The notes under the pieces were generated by a model. That model was not told the DNA's origin. It worked only from the letters and a program-made list of their open reading frames with translations, and searched no databases. This document shows, piece after piece, positions 33,560 through 44,323 of a stretch of 64,000 nt of DNA (positions within the stretch are counted from its first letter, which is position 1; the number at the start of each line of letters is the position of its first letter). Source of the stretch: Mesotaenium endlicherianum (lineage: Eukaryota; Streptophyta; Zygnematophyceae; Zygnematales; Mesotaeniaceae); contig WELA01001079.1 of the NCBI GenBank assembly GCA_009602735.1, positions 124,001 to 188,000 on the forward strand. Reading direction: 5' to 3'. The position numbers and the translations under genes were made by a program.

Positions 33560-34278
33560 TGCAATGAATTAGTATATCGGTTGATATAACATTCATTTAA
33601 TTATCATAGTTAAATAAGTTCAGCCTGCTAAAGTTTAGCTTATGTTTAGTCTGCTGGACTTTATTAAATAATCAATTTAATGACTCAGCAGGGGGCAGCA
33701 AGCTGAAGTCAACTCAGGTCAGCTTGCTGTCACATTCTTTCTTAGCCAGCTGACTTCTGTACTCGGTAGCAGCAAACTGCCTAGATATGCATCTAAGTGT
33801 GGTGTGCTAGATGAATGGCCAATTGACATCCTTAGGATGGATGGCGATTCGGGATGATGGGAGATGGCGGTGGATTTGGTTAAACGAGGTCCTACCAACA
33901 TGGTTAACTTCCGGGTAGGCGATGCCATCGCACTGGCCGTTGAACAGTAAACTCATTCCATGTACACATGCTAGGTATTGCTCTCAAATTCAGCATTTGG
34001 AAACGAGGCCAACTCTCTTGTACTGCTTACGGAGGGAGATCTGAATCCAAAGCGAGAAGCCATTGATATGCAGTGTCTCCTCGCCTTGCTTATATGTGAA
34101 TTTACTGATTGCATGATTGATTCTAGTTTACTTCCATTTGCCTTACAAGTATAATCCACTTCTAGTGTGTTGTCTTTTGCTGTTTAATCAATTAATAGGA
34201 AATACCACAAAGATTACTTGCTGATATAAAGATTGTCATTAATGATTAATCGCCTTTTTAGTAAGTCGATTCATTTCA
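33560..34278 (+). repeat. 5' LTR of gypsy family B
   Basis: This 719-bp LTR begins TGCAATGAATTAG and ends TTCATTTCA. One base later TTGTATCAGAG (34280-34290) is a one-mismatch version of the initiator-Met primer-binding site. Confidence 0.82.
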
Positions 34279-34279
34279 G

Positions 34280-35760
34280 TTGTATCAGAGAGGTTATCAC
34301 AGTCTTCTTTGTATGGTAAGGACAAGGTCTCAAATTAGCAACTCCCGAGACATGGAGAACCAGGATAACGAGAATGTCAAAAATCAGGCTGAAAGCCATG
34401 TAGCGGGATCACGTACCTATTCTGAAGCATTGGCAGATACTGCAACTAGAGAGGCTGCAGATGAGGCAGCTGCTATTGCTGCAGTCGCAGCACAGCAGGT
34501 TGAGGAGGAGAGAGCAAGATTAGAAGTTGAACGATTAGCAAAGGCCGCTGAAGATACAGAAAGGAGGGAAGGACAGCCAGCGGACGACCGCACTGTTGAA
34601 GAACTTATGGCATCAAGGGCCAATGTTCTAGATGCACCTCCTGCTGTACAACTCAATGTGCCTCTAGGTCAAATTTGTGACCGGCTGAATATGGCAGCAA
34701 TTACTGCTGCAGGAGCGAGAGGGACTGTTGAGGACACTACTCAGCAAGTGATGCCGCTGCTACTGCTGCATTTGCTAGACTCCCACCTTAGAATGTGGAT
34801 CTGTGAGCATTGTTCGTGCAAATGCAATCGCAAATGGCGAGCATGTATCAGTCCCAACAGGAGGAGAAAAGAATCATAATGTCTCTAATGCGAGATCGAG
34901 ACCAATTGGGTTCTCAAACCACGGGTGGTGGTGGCAGAGGGCCTAGTAAGCCTAAGCCGAACTCCCCAAAATTATGATCCTGAGGGTAACAAAAAGTATT
35001 ACCTGATCAAGTTTCTCGCTGATGTGGAGGAGTGGCTGGAGAACTACCCAGAACGGCAAGATCACGAGAAGGTCAGGCACACTGGTGCTCTACTGAAAGG
35101 CAGTGCAGCAGACTGGTGGCTGTACTGGAAAAGAGATCGTAAGGCTCAACAACTCGGCGACCCTACTTGGGTAGAGTTTGTCAAGAAACTGCATGAGAAG
35201 TTTGATGTGATCAATTAGCAGGAGAAAGCTATCTATGCGATGATCTCCTTGACACTGAAGTGGACCACTGCAGTTGCTGAGTTTTCTCAAAAGGTCCAGG
35301 AGAACATGATGAAGCAGCCAGACTTGCCAGAGCGGTATAGGATACCATACTTCAGGTATGGCTTGAAATTCGAAGTCTCTGGTCATTCTGCCCAAAAGAA
35401 GTATGAGAAACTAGCTGACTTGGGATCAGCAGCAGTTCAATCACAAGCGCCAGAGTAATGCATTGGTGTCTAAGGTCGACAAAAAGCCCCACGGTTCCTA
35501 CAATGCGATTGAAGGTGACCAGGCTGATGATGATTAGGGTGATGAATATGGGTATGAGTACAATGCTATACAGTCTAAAGGGAGAGGTGGTTTCACTCGA
35601 GGCGGCTATGGAAGAGGTAATGGTAGGACTAAGCCGAGACCAGCCTCAGCAAAATCGATTTGCTTCCATTGTCAGCAGTCAGGTCACTTCAGAGAGCAGT
35701 GTCCAGACAAGCACCTCCCAAAGGTCGAGAGAAAAGACCAGCCTTCAAAAGACAGCAACA
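34280..35760 (+). pseudogene. gag: Gypsy family B gag
   Basis: The start is probably the ATG at 34316 (MVRTRSQISNSRDMEN). A long Ala/Glu-rich helix follows (EAADEAAAIAAVAAQQVEEE). Frames then change near 34770 and 34900, and the capsid-like region continues (FLADVEEWLENYP, GALLKGSAADWWLYWK, WVEFVKKLHEKFD) to a TAG near 35216 and on to about 35455. The zinc knuckle CFHCQQSGHFREQC lies near 35660-35700 in another frame. The N-terminus matches the fragment at 5639-5988. Confidence 0.8.
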
Positions 35761-35879
35761 GTCAGTAATCCAGTCTACTGACTGTGAGGATGCTAGAGAT
35801 AGTGAGTTGTCACTAGCTACCCTCGTAGCAGGTATTATGGGTCTTGCTGAACTGGATTCACTATGCATGCCTGACAACT

Positions 35880-37174
35880 AGATAAAGGAGACCATCAGCA
35901 ATCTAGATCTCCAGAGAGTGCACACTCCGGATGCTCTTGTTTCACCTGATGTCCAACATTTCTTTGCTAAGTTAGGAGAACAATGCAAAAGTGAGGAAAA
36001 GAGAGTCCCCCATATCCTACTGCACTGCATGATTACAGGTTGGAAGGTGAGGGCATTTGTTGACGGAGAGGCTTCACATACTTTCATCCATAAGGATTTA
36101 GTCAAATGGCTAGATATTCCTTGGGGATGCCTCAAGTATCTTGGGAGGAATTATAACCAAGCCTATTGAGGTCCAGTTAGGTTCTGGCATTGCAATTCTA
36201 ATTGAAACGCTTACATTTGAGGTACTCAACACTGGCTTCTTCGATCTCGAGCTAGGCAGGTCCTGGCTTAATAGACATCAAGCTGAACTGTGTTGGAGCA
36301 GAGGTACAGTTAAAGTGAGAGGAGCTAGTGATGGGCTGACTAACTTGGCACGTACAAGTGCTCTTCCTCTTGTCCTGTATGGATGGCAAATGAAGGAAAT
36401 GAAGAGGCTTCCAGGAGGATGCAAATTGCTGAATGCAATGGACTTCATCGACAGTTGGAACCAGAAGGAAGACAAGATGTTCTGTCTGCTGCTAAAAGAG
36501 GTACCTTGTCAACCTCAAGGAGTGGTTGACAAAAAGGTAAGTCCTCCGGAGCACCTTACTGCTACAAAAATTGTTGCTCAGTACACTGATGTTTTCAGTA
36601 TGCCTCCAGGACTACCTCCTATGAGGGAAGTGGATCATAGGATTGACTTACTACTTGGAAGTCAGCCACCCTAGCAACGCACTTATGGCTTGTCTTATGT
36701 GAAGAGCAAAGAGTTAGAAACACAGATTGCAGAACTTGAGGAAAATGGTTACATTTCCCCCAGTAAATCAAATTATGGTGCACCCATCCTCTCTGTTAAG
36801 AAAGAAAATAGGAGTAAGCAGATGTGTGTTGATTACAGAGCTCTTCACATAATTGCAAAAAGAACAAGTATTCTTCACCTCGAATCGTTAACTTGCTTGA
36901 TACCCTGTCGGGTGCAAAAGTGTTTAGTACGATGGAGTTCAAGAGTGCTTATCATCAAATCAGAATTGCTGAGGGGGATGAACATAAGACTGCGTTCCGC
37001 ACACGTTATGGACACTATGAGTTCAACGTGATGCCATTCGGACTGACTACTGCTCCTGCAACCTTCATGGGTGCTATGAATGACATTTTCAGACCTTACT
37101 TGGATAAGTTTGTGCAAGTCTTCCGGGATGATATTTTTATTTTCTCTAAGGATGAAGCTTAGCATGCTGAACAC
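35880..37174 (+). pseudogene. pol: Gypsy family B pol: protease and RT, 5' part
   Basis: The protease core is altered (AFVDGEASHTFIH where DSGAS is usual), followed by LELGRSWLNRHQAELCW. The RT start PMREVDHRIDLLLGSQPP meets a TAG near 36673. It continues with [28 protein letters not shown], a frame change near 36880, then [36 protein letters not shown] and the catalytic box [14 protein letters not shown] near 37160 precedes HAEHL, where the piggyBac inserted. Both catalytic aspartates remain (RDD). Confidence 0.88.
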
Positions 37175-37447
37175 TTAACACTAGGTATCCCATCGGACTA
37201 TATATGGTCTAGCTAACCCCCATTTTTCAGCGCTGACCTCTAGGGTGCTACAGTTGACCTTATGGTACAATCCATGGCTCAAACGAACCGTACAGTCTTG
37301 AACCTTAGGCGAAAAAGTGCAAAATGGTCTTCCGATCATTAACGACAAAGTTAGAGTCAAAAGAGAGAGGTTCAAAGTTCAGGTTCACAACGAAATTTCA
37401 AGTGAAAAGTCTGTCATACCCAAGGTCACAAAAAAGCTCTTAGAGCC

Positions 37448-38250
37448 ATGGCTTCTTCTTTAAATGCGCCAAAAATTGTTGTGGGTGGTAAAGTACTCAT
37501 TCCCGCCACCTTCTGGGGAGATGCATGGGCGAAAAAGACATTTGGACAGTATTACATAGAGTTTTTCTTAGTCGAAATTGTGAGGAAAGAGGTTGTGAGG
37601 ACTAAAAAGGAGAACTCATGGCTCATAGAAGTGTTGTATGACAAAGAAAAGAAGCAATGGGAGGCATGGCAGGTCAGGCAGTACCTATCTACTGTGCCTG
37701 AAGAGTCCTGGTTTTATTTCGAGCCGCATGTAGTTTGTTTTGGCTCTGTTTCCTCAGGGGCCTCTTTACTTGCAAATTCTAGGGAGGGTGGCAGTCAAGG
37801 TCTAATTTCTTCCTCCCAAGACCCGAACGATGACTCCCTGCCAAGGTCTAATGATGCTGATGATGAGGAGGAGGAGGAGGAGGAGGAGGACAAGGATACT
37901 ATGAGGAAGAAGGGCAGGCCTGACACCGGAAAGGGTAAGCAGGTGCTGCTACCTGTTCCTATAGATAGAAATGAGAAAAGGGAGAGGAGGAGGAAGGCCA
38001 AACTAAGTCAGATAAGAGGAATAACAGCAGGTATAAAAAGGTTGCAGGTGTCAGTGATGAGGAGCTGCATTCCTCTGATGGTGAGCTGGAAGAAGAAGGA
38101 GATCCCCTGGAGGAGGAGCACCTTCGGGAAGGTTCAACTGAGGAGGAGTACAACTGGAGACCTCCAGGTCATGGTGAGAAGTATCCATGGAGGCAGCAGC
38201 CAGGTGGCTCTTCAACCTCTGGACTCAGAGGACTCAATCCTGACATTTTA
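37448..38250 (+). pseudogene. piggyBac transposase, N-terminal region
   Basis: The open frame from ATG 37448 begins with a compact, possibly beta-rich module (VVGGKVLIPATFWGDAW, SWLIEVLYDKEKKQWEAWQV). A Ser-rich linker follows, then a run of acidic residues encoded by GAG repeats (37862-37890) and a basic KKGRPDTGKGKQ stretch. Near 38035 the true frame probably shifts to another acidic segment (SDEELHSSDGELEEEGD). Acidic N-termini are usual in piggyBac transposases. The first 90 residues look like a chromatin- or tRNA-type SH3-fold reader only by pattern, which is a guess. Confidence 0.6.
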
Positions 38251-39750
38251 AAAGTACACTCCCTTTGCTGTGTGATGCCTGTTCATAGGCATAGATTGGT
38301 TTGAACTGCTTGTCAATGAGACAAATCCACATGCAAACTTGAACAAGGCCAAAGATTGGAAGCCGGTTACTCTCACTGAGATGGTTGTTTGGCATGGCCT
38401 CTACCTTGCCATAGCCCTGAACCCTCTGCCTAGAATACCTTATTATTAGAGGTCTGATACAAGTGGACCTATCAGGTTTCCTTCCTTTGGAACCTTCATG
38501 TCCAGGAACAGGTGGCAGGAGATAAGAATATATTTTCACGTCAAGTCAAACTTGGGTAGGGAGTGCTTTCCTAAGACCTCTGGGACCTAAAGGCTGTGGC
38601 AGTGTCTGCCTATCATAGATAGGTTGAGGCACAAGTTCAAAGCCCACTACAATCCTGGGCATGACATAACAATAGACGAGAGGTTGATCCCCCTTAGAAA
38701 TGGAAGTTGCCCTGTGAGAGTGTACATGCCAAAGAAGCCACATAAGTTCGGTATAGAGTTGTTCGTGGCCTGTGATAGTACAAGTTACTACTGCTATGAC
38801 TTCACAGTGTTTGATAAAGAGCCTGGCGAGTCACAGGTTGTTACTGTTTTAGATTTGATTGAGGGTCTGCCAGAAAAACAGACTTACTCTTTTGTCCTGG
38901 ACAGAGGCTTCACATCGCCGACACTCTTGAAAGTCCTAGCTGAGAGAGGTCATGTAGCAACTGGCACGATTATGCCAAATAGAAAAGACATGCCTAAGAC
39001 CCCAGATGGTGAAAGAAGTGCCTTGGTATCGCCCATCCCAAGAGGTCAGAAAAAACCAACTCAGGGAGACTATATGGCTCTTGTGTGTGATTACCTGGGG
39101 CAGATTGCTATGGTCTGGCAAGACAAGATGCTAGTGCACTTTCTGTCCACAGCTGCTGGTCTTGAGGTGAATGAAGTTGAGAGGAGGCAAAGTGATGGGA
39201 GTTTGAAGACCATATGTGCTCCAGACATTGTGGTGCACTACAACAAACACAAAGATGCTGTCGATCAATTCGACAAACTCTGTCTGAGAGATAACTATTC
39301 TGTCGAGAGTGCTGCTGTCAGCTTCAAGTGGTGGCATAAACTATATTGGGTCTGTTTGATGCTGCCCTGGCCAATGCCTACATCCTGTACAACCTGGCCC
39401 ATCCTGAGAGTGATAGGTATCCCTTCATGTTAGATGTTGTCGCGGAGATGACAGACTTTTATGATCCACATGAGGGGAGGCGCTTTTGCTGGAGTGCGGG
39501 GCGGGCTGGAATGGACAGGTTCCTAGGGAGACACTTCCCTGAGCACGTTCCAAGAGCCTCTAGACCACGGTGTGTAGTGTGCAGGAGCAAGCTGTATGAC
39601 CTAGGCCATGAGAAGGTGAGGCCTAGCTATTGGTGCGCGACATGTGGAGTAGCGCTTTGCCCCGCGCCTTGCTTTGAGGAGTACCATACCAACAGGCACA
39701 TAGCACATGTAGATAGTGACCCCCACAGGCTGAGTAGCACTAACAAGTAG
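38250..39750 (+). pseudogene. piggyBac transposase, DDD catalytic domain and Cys-rich C-terminus
   Basis: The domain opens in one frame with GIDWFELLVNETNPHANLN and VTLTEMVVWHGLYLAIAL (about 38291-38430), then MSRNRWQEIRIYFHV. From 38624 a clean frame carries the catalytic aspartates: DITIDERLIPLRNG, FVLDRGFTSPTLL, and HYNKHKDAVDQFDKL. At about 39349 one base disturbs the frame, and it continues as GLFDAALANAYILYNLAHPE. The C-terminal zinc-binding domain follows (CVVCRSKLYD...WCATCGVALCPAPC, then H..RHIAH), ending at the TAG at 39748-39750. At least two further frame changes near 38460-38620 make the copy inactive unless short introns account for them. Confidence 0.85.
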
Positions 39751-40428
39751 GACCCTAGAGCAAAGGACCTGCAACAAAAACATGTATGAAAGACATTGTG
39801 CTCCATAAACAGTTCAGCTTCATGTATGCAAAGCTGTTGATTCTGCAATATAATGCAATTATTAATTCATTTTTAATCGTTTTAATTCATTAGTTTGTAT
39901 ATGAATATTTTTTTGTGAGTAAAATAAGACCTTACTTTCAAGCTCCATTTTACAGATTACTATTTGCATGAGTAAAGAATAAAGTATGAATTATTAACTA
40001 TAATGCTTTGTTGCATGAGGCACGAAAAAGTACGAAAAATACTTGGACCCCATATGGTCCACTAAGTACAGAGTGTGCCTGCACAAAGCTACTGATTAGA
40101 ATGAAGCAAAATCTGTTTCATATGATAGGTAAGACACATGCCTACCTCAGATTAAATCAACCACTACTGGTTCAAATCCAAAGTCATAGAGTGTGAAGTC
40201 AAAGTTGGCCCTATTTGCTCGTTTCTTGTTATCGTACACACTTTGTACGGAAAGTACACCTTACCTTTCCCAAAATTGCGGGTCACATGGCCAATGCAAT
40301 ACCTTGTGATGTAAGGTCTCTAATGGTCATTCACACATAGTCATAGCTTCAGTGGTTATTTCAATATAGTGTGACTTAGGGGGTGCATTATTGGACCATA
40401 TATGGTCTTTTCCTTAGGAGACCTAGTG
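39751..40428. other. piggyBac 3' non-coding end
   Basis: AT-rich non-coding sequence of the piggyBac element between the transposase stop and the right terminal repeat. No gene seen. Confidence 0.6.
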
Positions 40429-40432
40429 TTAA

Positions 40433-41038
40433 AGACAGTCATGGACACTCTGAGAAGGAACCAGTTGTATGCTAAAATGAGCAAATGCGATTTCTCCAAA
40501 GAAAGTATTAAAACTCTAGGCCATGTTGTCAGCAGACAAGGCATCAATGTGGAACCTAAGAAGGTCCAGATCATAAGGTAATGGCCTATACCACAGTTCG
40601 TCACCAAAGTTAGATCCTTGCTTGGGTTGGCTAACTGCTATAGGAGATTTACTGAGAATTATTCTACAAAGGCCAGTAAAGTAACTGACCTTACCAAGAA
40701 AGACATAGGGTATGTGTGGGGGGAAGAGCAGCAGGCTGCCTTCCAGACCCTTAAAGATGCTCTTTGTTTTGCCCCAGTGCTAGCCGTGTATGACTCCAGC
40801 AAATATGTGCAGGTGGTTACTGGTGCCTCTGACTTTGCCATGGGTGCTATTTTGTTGCAGCCTATTGACAAAACCACAAAGGATGGTAAGATAAAGGAGG
40901 AATGGCATCCTGTGCTGTACGAGTCAATAAAAATTGAATCAGCTGAGATTAATTACTCGGTGCATGATGAAGAGCTGCTAGCAATCATTCATGTGCTCAA
41001 ACGGGGAGAGCATACTTACATGGTAAAGCTGTTAAAGT
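40433..41038 (+). pseudogene. pol: Gypsy family B pol: end of RT and RNase H
   Basis: Continuing from the piggyBac right flank, the frame reads TVMDTLRRNQLYAKMSKCDF and KTLGHVVSRQGINVEP, a TAA near 40579, then SLLGLANCYRRFTENYS. RNase H follows: VVTGASDFAMGAILLQP and YSVHDEELLAIIHVLKRGEH. The product stops at 41038, before the later RNase H motifs. Confidence 0.88.
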
Positions 41039-41044
41039 GATGTT

Positions 41045-41750
41045 AAGTCCTGTGACCAGTGCCAAGGAATAAGTCTAGGCACACACCACCGGGGGGCCTC
41101 TTACAACCGCTGCCCATCCTAGCTGGCCGCTGGGAAATAATATCCATGGACTGGGTGGTAACACTACCAAGAACTGCCAATGATTCGATACAAAAAGTGG
41201 TCATTTTCATCCCCACAACTGTCAAAGTAACTGCACTCAAAACAACGAGACATTTCTACAACCATGTCGTATGCCAACATGGGCTACCCTCTAATATCAT
41301 CTCAGACAGAGACTCAAAGTTTACCTCTAAGTTTCGGAGAGCTTTAATGGGGTTAATGGAAGTTAAGCAGCTGCTCAGCACAGCAAACCACCCTCAGACT
41401 GATGGGCAGACTGAAAGAACTAATCGACTTCTCCAAGAGGTACTGAGAGCCTATATTAACCAAAAACAAGATAATCGGGATGACCTGTTACCTCAAATCC
41501 AATTTGCGGTCAGCAGTGCGGTGTACGCGTCAACCGGCAAGACTCCTTTTCAATGAAGCCTGCGTAGAGTCCCTAAGTCTCCTTTAGATGCACTGGGGGA
41601 GTCTTTATTTCACCCCAAAGGGATTGACAATCCGGTGTCCCTCCGGTTAACACAGGAGTTTGCTGACACCCTGTCAGAAGTCCAATAGAACCTGCACAAA
41701 GCACAGGCAAACCAACAAAACTACGCTAATCAGCACCGCCGAGAATTGAC
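41045..41750 (+). pseudogene. pol: Gypsy family B integrase, truncated
   Basis: The start is the CC end of the integrase finger (CDQCQ-like, frame-shifted near 41065). The core has the first Asp in SMDWVVTLPR, the second in IISDRDSKFTSKFRR and Glu in HPQTDGQTERTNRLLQE. A TGA at 41554 and a TAG near 41687 interrupt it. The last recognisable residues are NYANQHRREL at about 41748, where homology stops at the junction with an opposite-strand gypsy. Confidence 0.85.
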
Positions 41751-42478
41751 TTGCTTGATCGAATGAAGCCATGCTCCAGTATCTCCTTAATTTGCTTCTT
41801 GACTTCGTCTAGCTCCGTGTATGACATTTTGAACGTAGGCCGAGAGAAGGGCTTGCTTCCAGGCTCCAACTCTATCTTGTGGTCTACGAATCTCTTGGGG
41901 GGTAAGCCCTTGGGCAATTCCGGGGAGAGTACTTCTTTGTAGTCCTCTAAGACTTCTTGTATCTCCTTGCGAAGGGGGCTGCCTTCTTGACTCTTGGTGT
42001 CTTCATGATGTCTTTTGGCGTGATCAAGAAGCTCGTGTCTCTTCCTCACAAGTCTCTTGAGTTGGAAGGCGGATAATAGTATCTCGTGTGCCGGCTTCTT
42101 GATGTCTTGGGTCTGGATATTCTGGAATGCGCGTAAAACACAGATTCTTGAAGTGATGTCATTCTTGATCTTGATAGTACCGGTCCTCCAATCAACTTGG
42201 GGGTTGTGCTTGGTCAACCAAGGCGTCCCTAGGATGACGTCATACTTGCCCAATTGTATGGGGGAGAACATTACTCTATCCTTAAAGGACTTGATAGATA
42301 GTGACAAGGAGTACGTTTTCTTGGAAGAAGTAGTATAGGAGAACCCATCGGGCATTATAATTTCCTCGTCGTGGTCAAGAATTCGCATAGTAATACCGTG
42401 CTTGGTGGCAAAATCTGCAGCGATGATGTTGCCTTGGACTCCGCCATCCACTAAGATGTGGACCTTTCTCTCCTCCAA
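41751..42478 (-). pseudogene. pol: Gypsy family C protease and RT N-terminus
   Basis: The frame reads MEERKVHILVDGGVQGNIIA (DGG where DSG is usual), then YDVILGTPWLTKHNPQVDW, a linker, and the RT entry FVDHKIELEPGSKPFSRPTF and IKEILEHGFIRSSK, where homology ends. The altered protease triad suggests inactivity even before truncation. Confidence 0.85.
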
Positions 42479-42639
42479 GGTAACCTCTCAAACTCATTGG
42501 GGCTGGAACGTCGTCTTCAACGGGGGTCTCCACCTCACTTGGCTTGTTTTCTTCTCGTGAAGTGGGTGTTGGGGTGGTAGGCTCCTGGCCTACCAGCGCT
42601 CTCCATTTTTTGACGACTATTTGGGGCATGAGAGTGCAC

Positions 42640-43790
42640 AATGGCCCTTTTCCTTACACTAAAAGCATAGTCCAGCCGTCATGAGAGCTTCTTATTCAGC
42701 CGGGGAGAGTCTTGTTTTCACTCCTTGCTGGTTGCTTGCATCATAAGTGTCATTGGAGGGACTTCCACTCTTTCGGGCAGCCGCGGGGTCCCTTCTAGTA
42801 ACTCCAATTTCCATGCGTGTGGGTCCAGATTTGGATGTGGAAGGGGCTGCGTACACACGCGTCGCTGGTGCCCGTGAAGATGAGGGCACGGAGTGCTTGA
42901 AATCTAAGGTATCCACCTTTTGAGCCACTTCAATAATCTTTGAAAAGTTCATCAAGTCGCGAAATTCCACTTGTTTTGCCACCTTGGGCTTGAGGCCAGA
43001 CACATAACGATCAATATTCTCCTCGAGCGACATGTTGGGGATCTTAAGAGTGAGGTCATGAAATCTAGATGTATATTCTTGAGCGGACGTTGTTTGCTTG
43101 AGATGGCAAAGCTTTTCTCGAGCAATTTTCTCCGCATTGATGGGCATGAATTGCTTCTAGAGGGCTTCACGAAAATCCACCCATCTTGCATATGATGGTG
43201 GGGGCTCTTGGCTGGGTACGAGATGCGCCACAGCTTGATATACAGCCGCTTAATAGTTACGCCACCATGATGTCGCTGCTCCTCTGAGCAAGGGAACGGC
43301 AAAAGAGATGTAGTCCTCCTCCGGTACTTCAAGGAATGGGAGGTACGTCTCCACTTGGTAGAGCCACAGGTTCGGTTTGGCTCCTCTCTTAGGATTGACA
43401 GTGTCAGGTTTGCCGGGCTTGATGAGTTTCCTTGCTCTTGTAGGCTCTTGTGGAGGCGCTTGAGCCGGGGCTGGATTTTGAGCGTTGCTTGCAATAGGGG
43501 CAACCATGGCAGCCATAGCTTTTCTAGACGCTTGCACGGTTGCTTCATAGGTGGCCAAGCCCACTTGGTTGTGGACGGTCATTAGGAAGGCTGCCCACTC
43601 ATTTGCGGGAGCTCCTTGTGGTGGGGTCAATTTTGCTATAGCGGCTGCCACGGGATTTTATGGTGCTCCTCCATGTGGTGCTTCTTGTTGTTGGAGATTT
43701 TCTTCAGTGGGCTCTCACATCGGCGCTTGAGGAGGGTCTCTTGGAAAGGAAGGGCTTCCTTCGAAAGCTTGCTGTTGGTCTTGAGGATCG
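42640..43790 (-). pseudogene. gag: Gypsy family C gag
   Basis: The minus-strand frame begins near 43793 (MADPQDQQQAFEGS) and continues, with stops, through MAAAIAKLTPPQGAPANEW. A capsid-like region follows (KPNLWLYQVETYLPFLEVP, SFAVPLLRGAATSWWRNY, then EYTSRFHDLTLKIPNMS and DRYVSGLKPKVAKQVEF). The zinc-knuckle position near 42650 is degenerate (CF, stop, CKEKGPLC). TAG or TAA codons fall near 43248, 43158 and 42690. Confidence 0.82.
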
Positions 43791-43819
43791 GCCATCTTCT
43801 TGTGCTACCTAAGTGCGTA

Positions 43820-43831
43820 GCTCCGATACCA
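43820..43831 (-). other. Primer-binding site of gypsy family C
   Basis: TGGTATCGGAGC on the minus strand, one base after the LTR, is a near match to the initiator-Met primer site. Confidence 0.75.
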
Positions 43832-43832
43832 C

Positions 43833-44323
43833 TGTAGTGAAACAGATAGATAAAGTACGCAGTGAAATATATACTTAATATGTTCAAGAGAAGGATCTTT
43901 GAACACAAGTGGTAGCTTCTTGAAAGAGAGATGGCTTCTTGAAGGTTAACATATTTCTGGAATTTGGCAAGTACAAGAGTGATTCTCCCATGTCTAGCTC
44001 TTGTTTATATACTTGCTACATAATTAATGTCTAGGAAGGTGCATGTTGATGTGTTGGCACCCAGCACATCCCAAAACTTGCCACCTCTTTCTAGAATTAT
44101 GTACACATGTCCTTTTGACCTACAAATGGCACATTTGACTTTTGCCACATGGAGTTCTTCTAGGTCCTTCCTCTAACTTAAGAAATGCCTTAGAAGGATC
44201 AAAGGACATGAACTAAGTCACTAAAGTATCTATGTACGCGTGACTCCACAAAATACCACTCTAAATAAATTTAAAAGCATTAAAATATATGCATACTAAC
44301 ATATTATAACTCAAGTCACTACA
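43833..44323 (-). repeat. 5' LTR of gypsy family C
   Basis: The 491-bp LTR reads TGTAGTGACTTGAG... to ...GTTTCACTACA on the minus strand. It aligns with the solo LTR at 62869-63372, including GGACATGTGTACAT and AAGAAGCTACCACTTGTG. Confidence 0.88.

Larger units (their letters stand above)
37179..40428 (+). mobile_element. piggyBac transposon inserted in gypsy RT
   Basis: The ends are CACTAGGTATCC on the left and its near-inverse ...GGAGACCTAGTG on the right, with TTAA at 37175-37178 and again at 40429-40432. The exact TTAA duplication is diagnostic of the piggyBac superfamily. Subterminal TATATGGTC motifs occur inside both ends (about 37200 and 40397-40407). The 3250-bp element carries a piggyBac transposase gene with frame disruptions. 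Removing the element and one TTAA rejoins the host gypsy frame exactly. Confidence 0.93.
33560..41750 (+). mobile_element. Ty3/gypsy element (family B), 3'-truncated and split by piggyBac
   Basis: The parts are a 5' LTR (33560-34278), a degenerate primer site, gag, zinc knuckle, protease and RT to 37174. A piggyBac element follows (37179-40428), then the rest of RT, RNase H and integrase (40433-41750). Deleting the piggyBac plus one TTAA restores the RT frame across the join. The RNase H/integrase boundary has an internal deletion near 41035. The 3' end, including the 3' LTR, is missing; at about 41750 the sequence switches abruptly to another gypsy fragment in the opposite orientation. Confidence 0.88.
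41751..44323 (-). mobile_element. Ty3/gypsy element (family C), 5' half only
   Basis: On the minus strand: LTR 43833-44323, primer site 43820-43831, gag (about 43790-42640), protease and the first RT residues ending at about 41751. Everything beyond the RT start is missing at an abrupt boundary with the oppositely oriented family-B element. A solo LTR of the same family is at 62869-63372. Confidence 0.85.
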
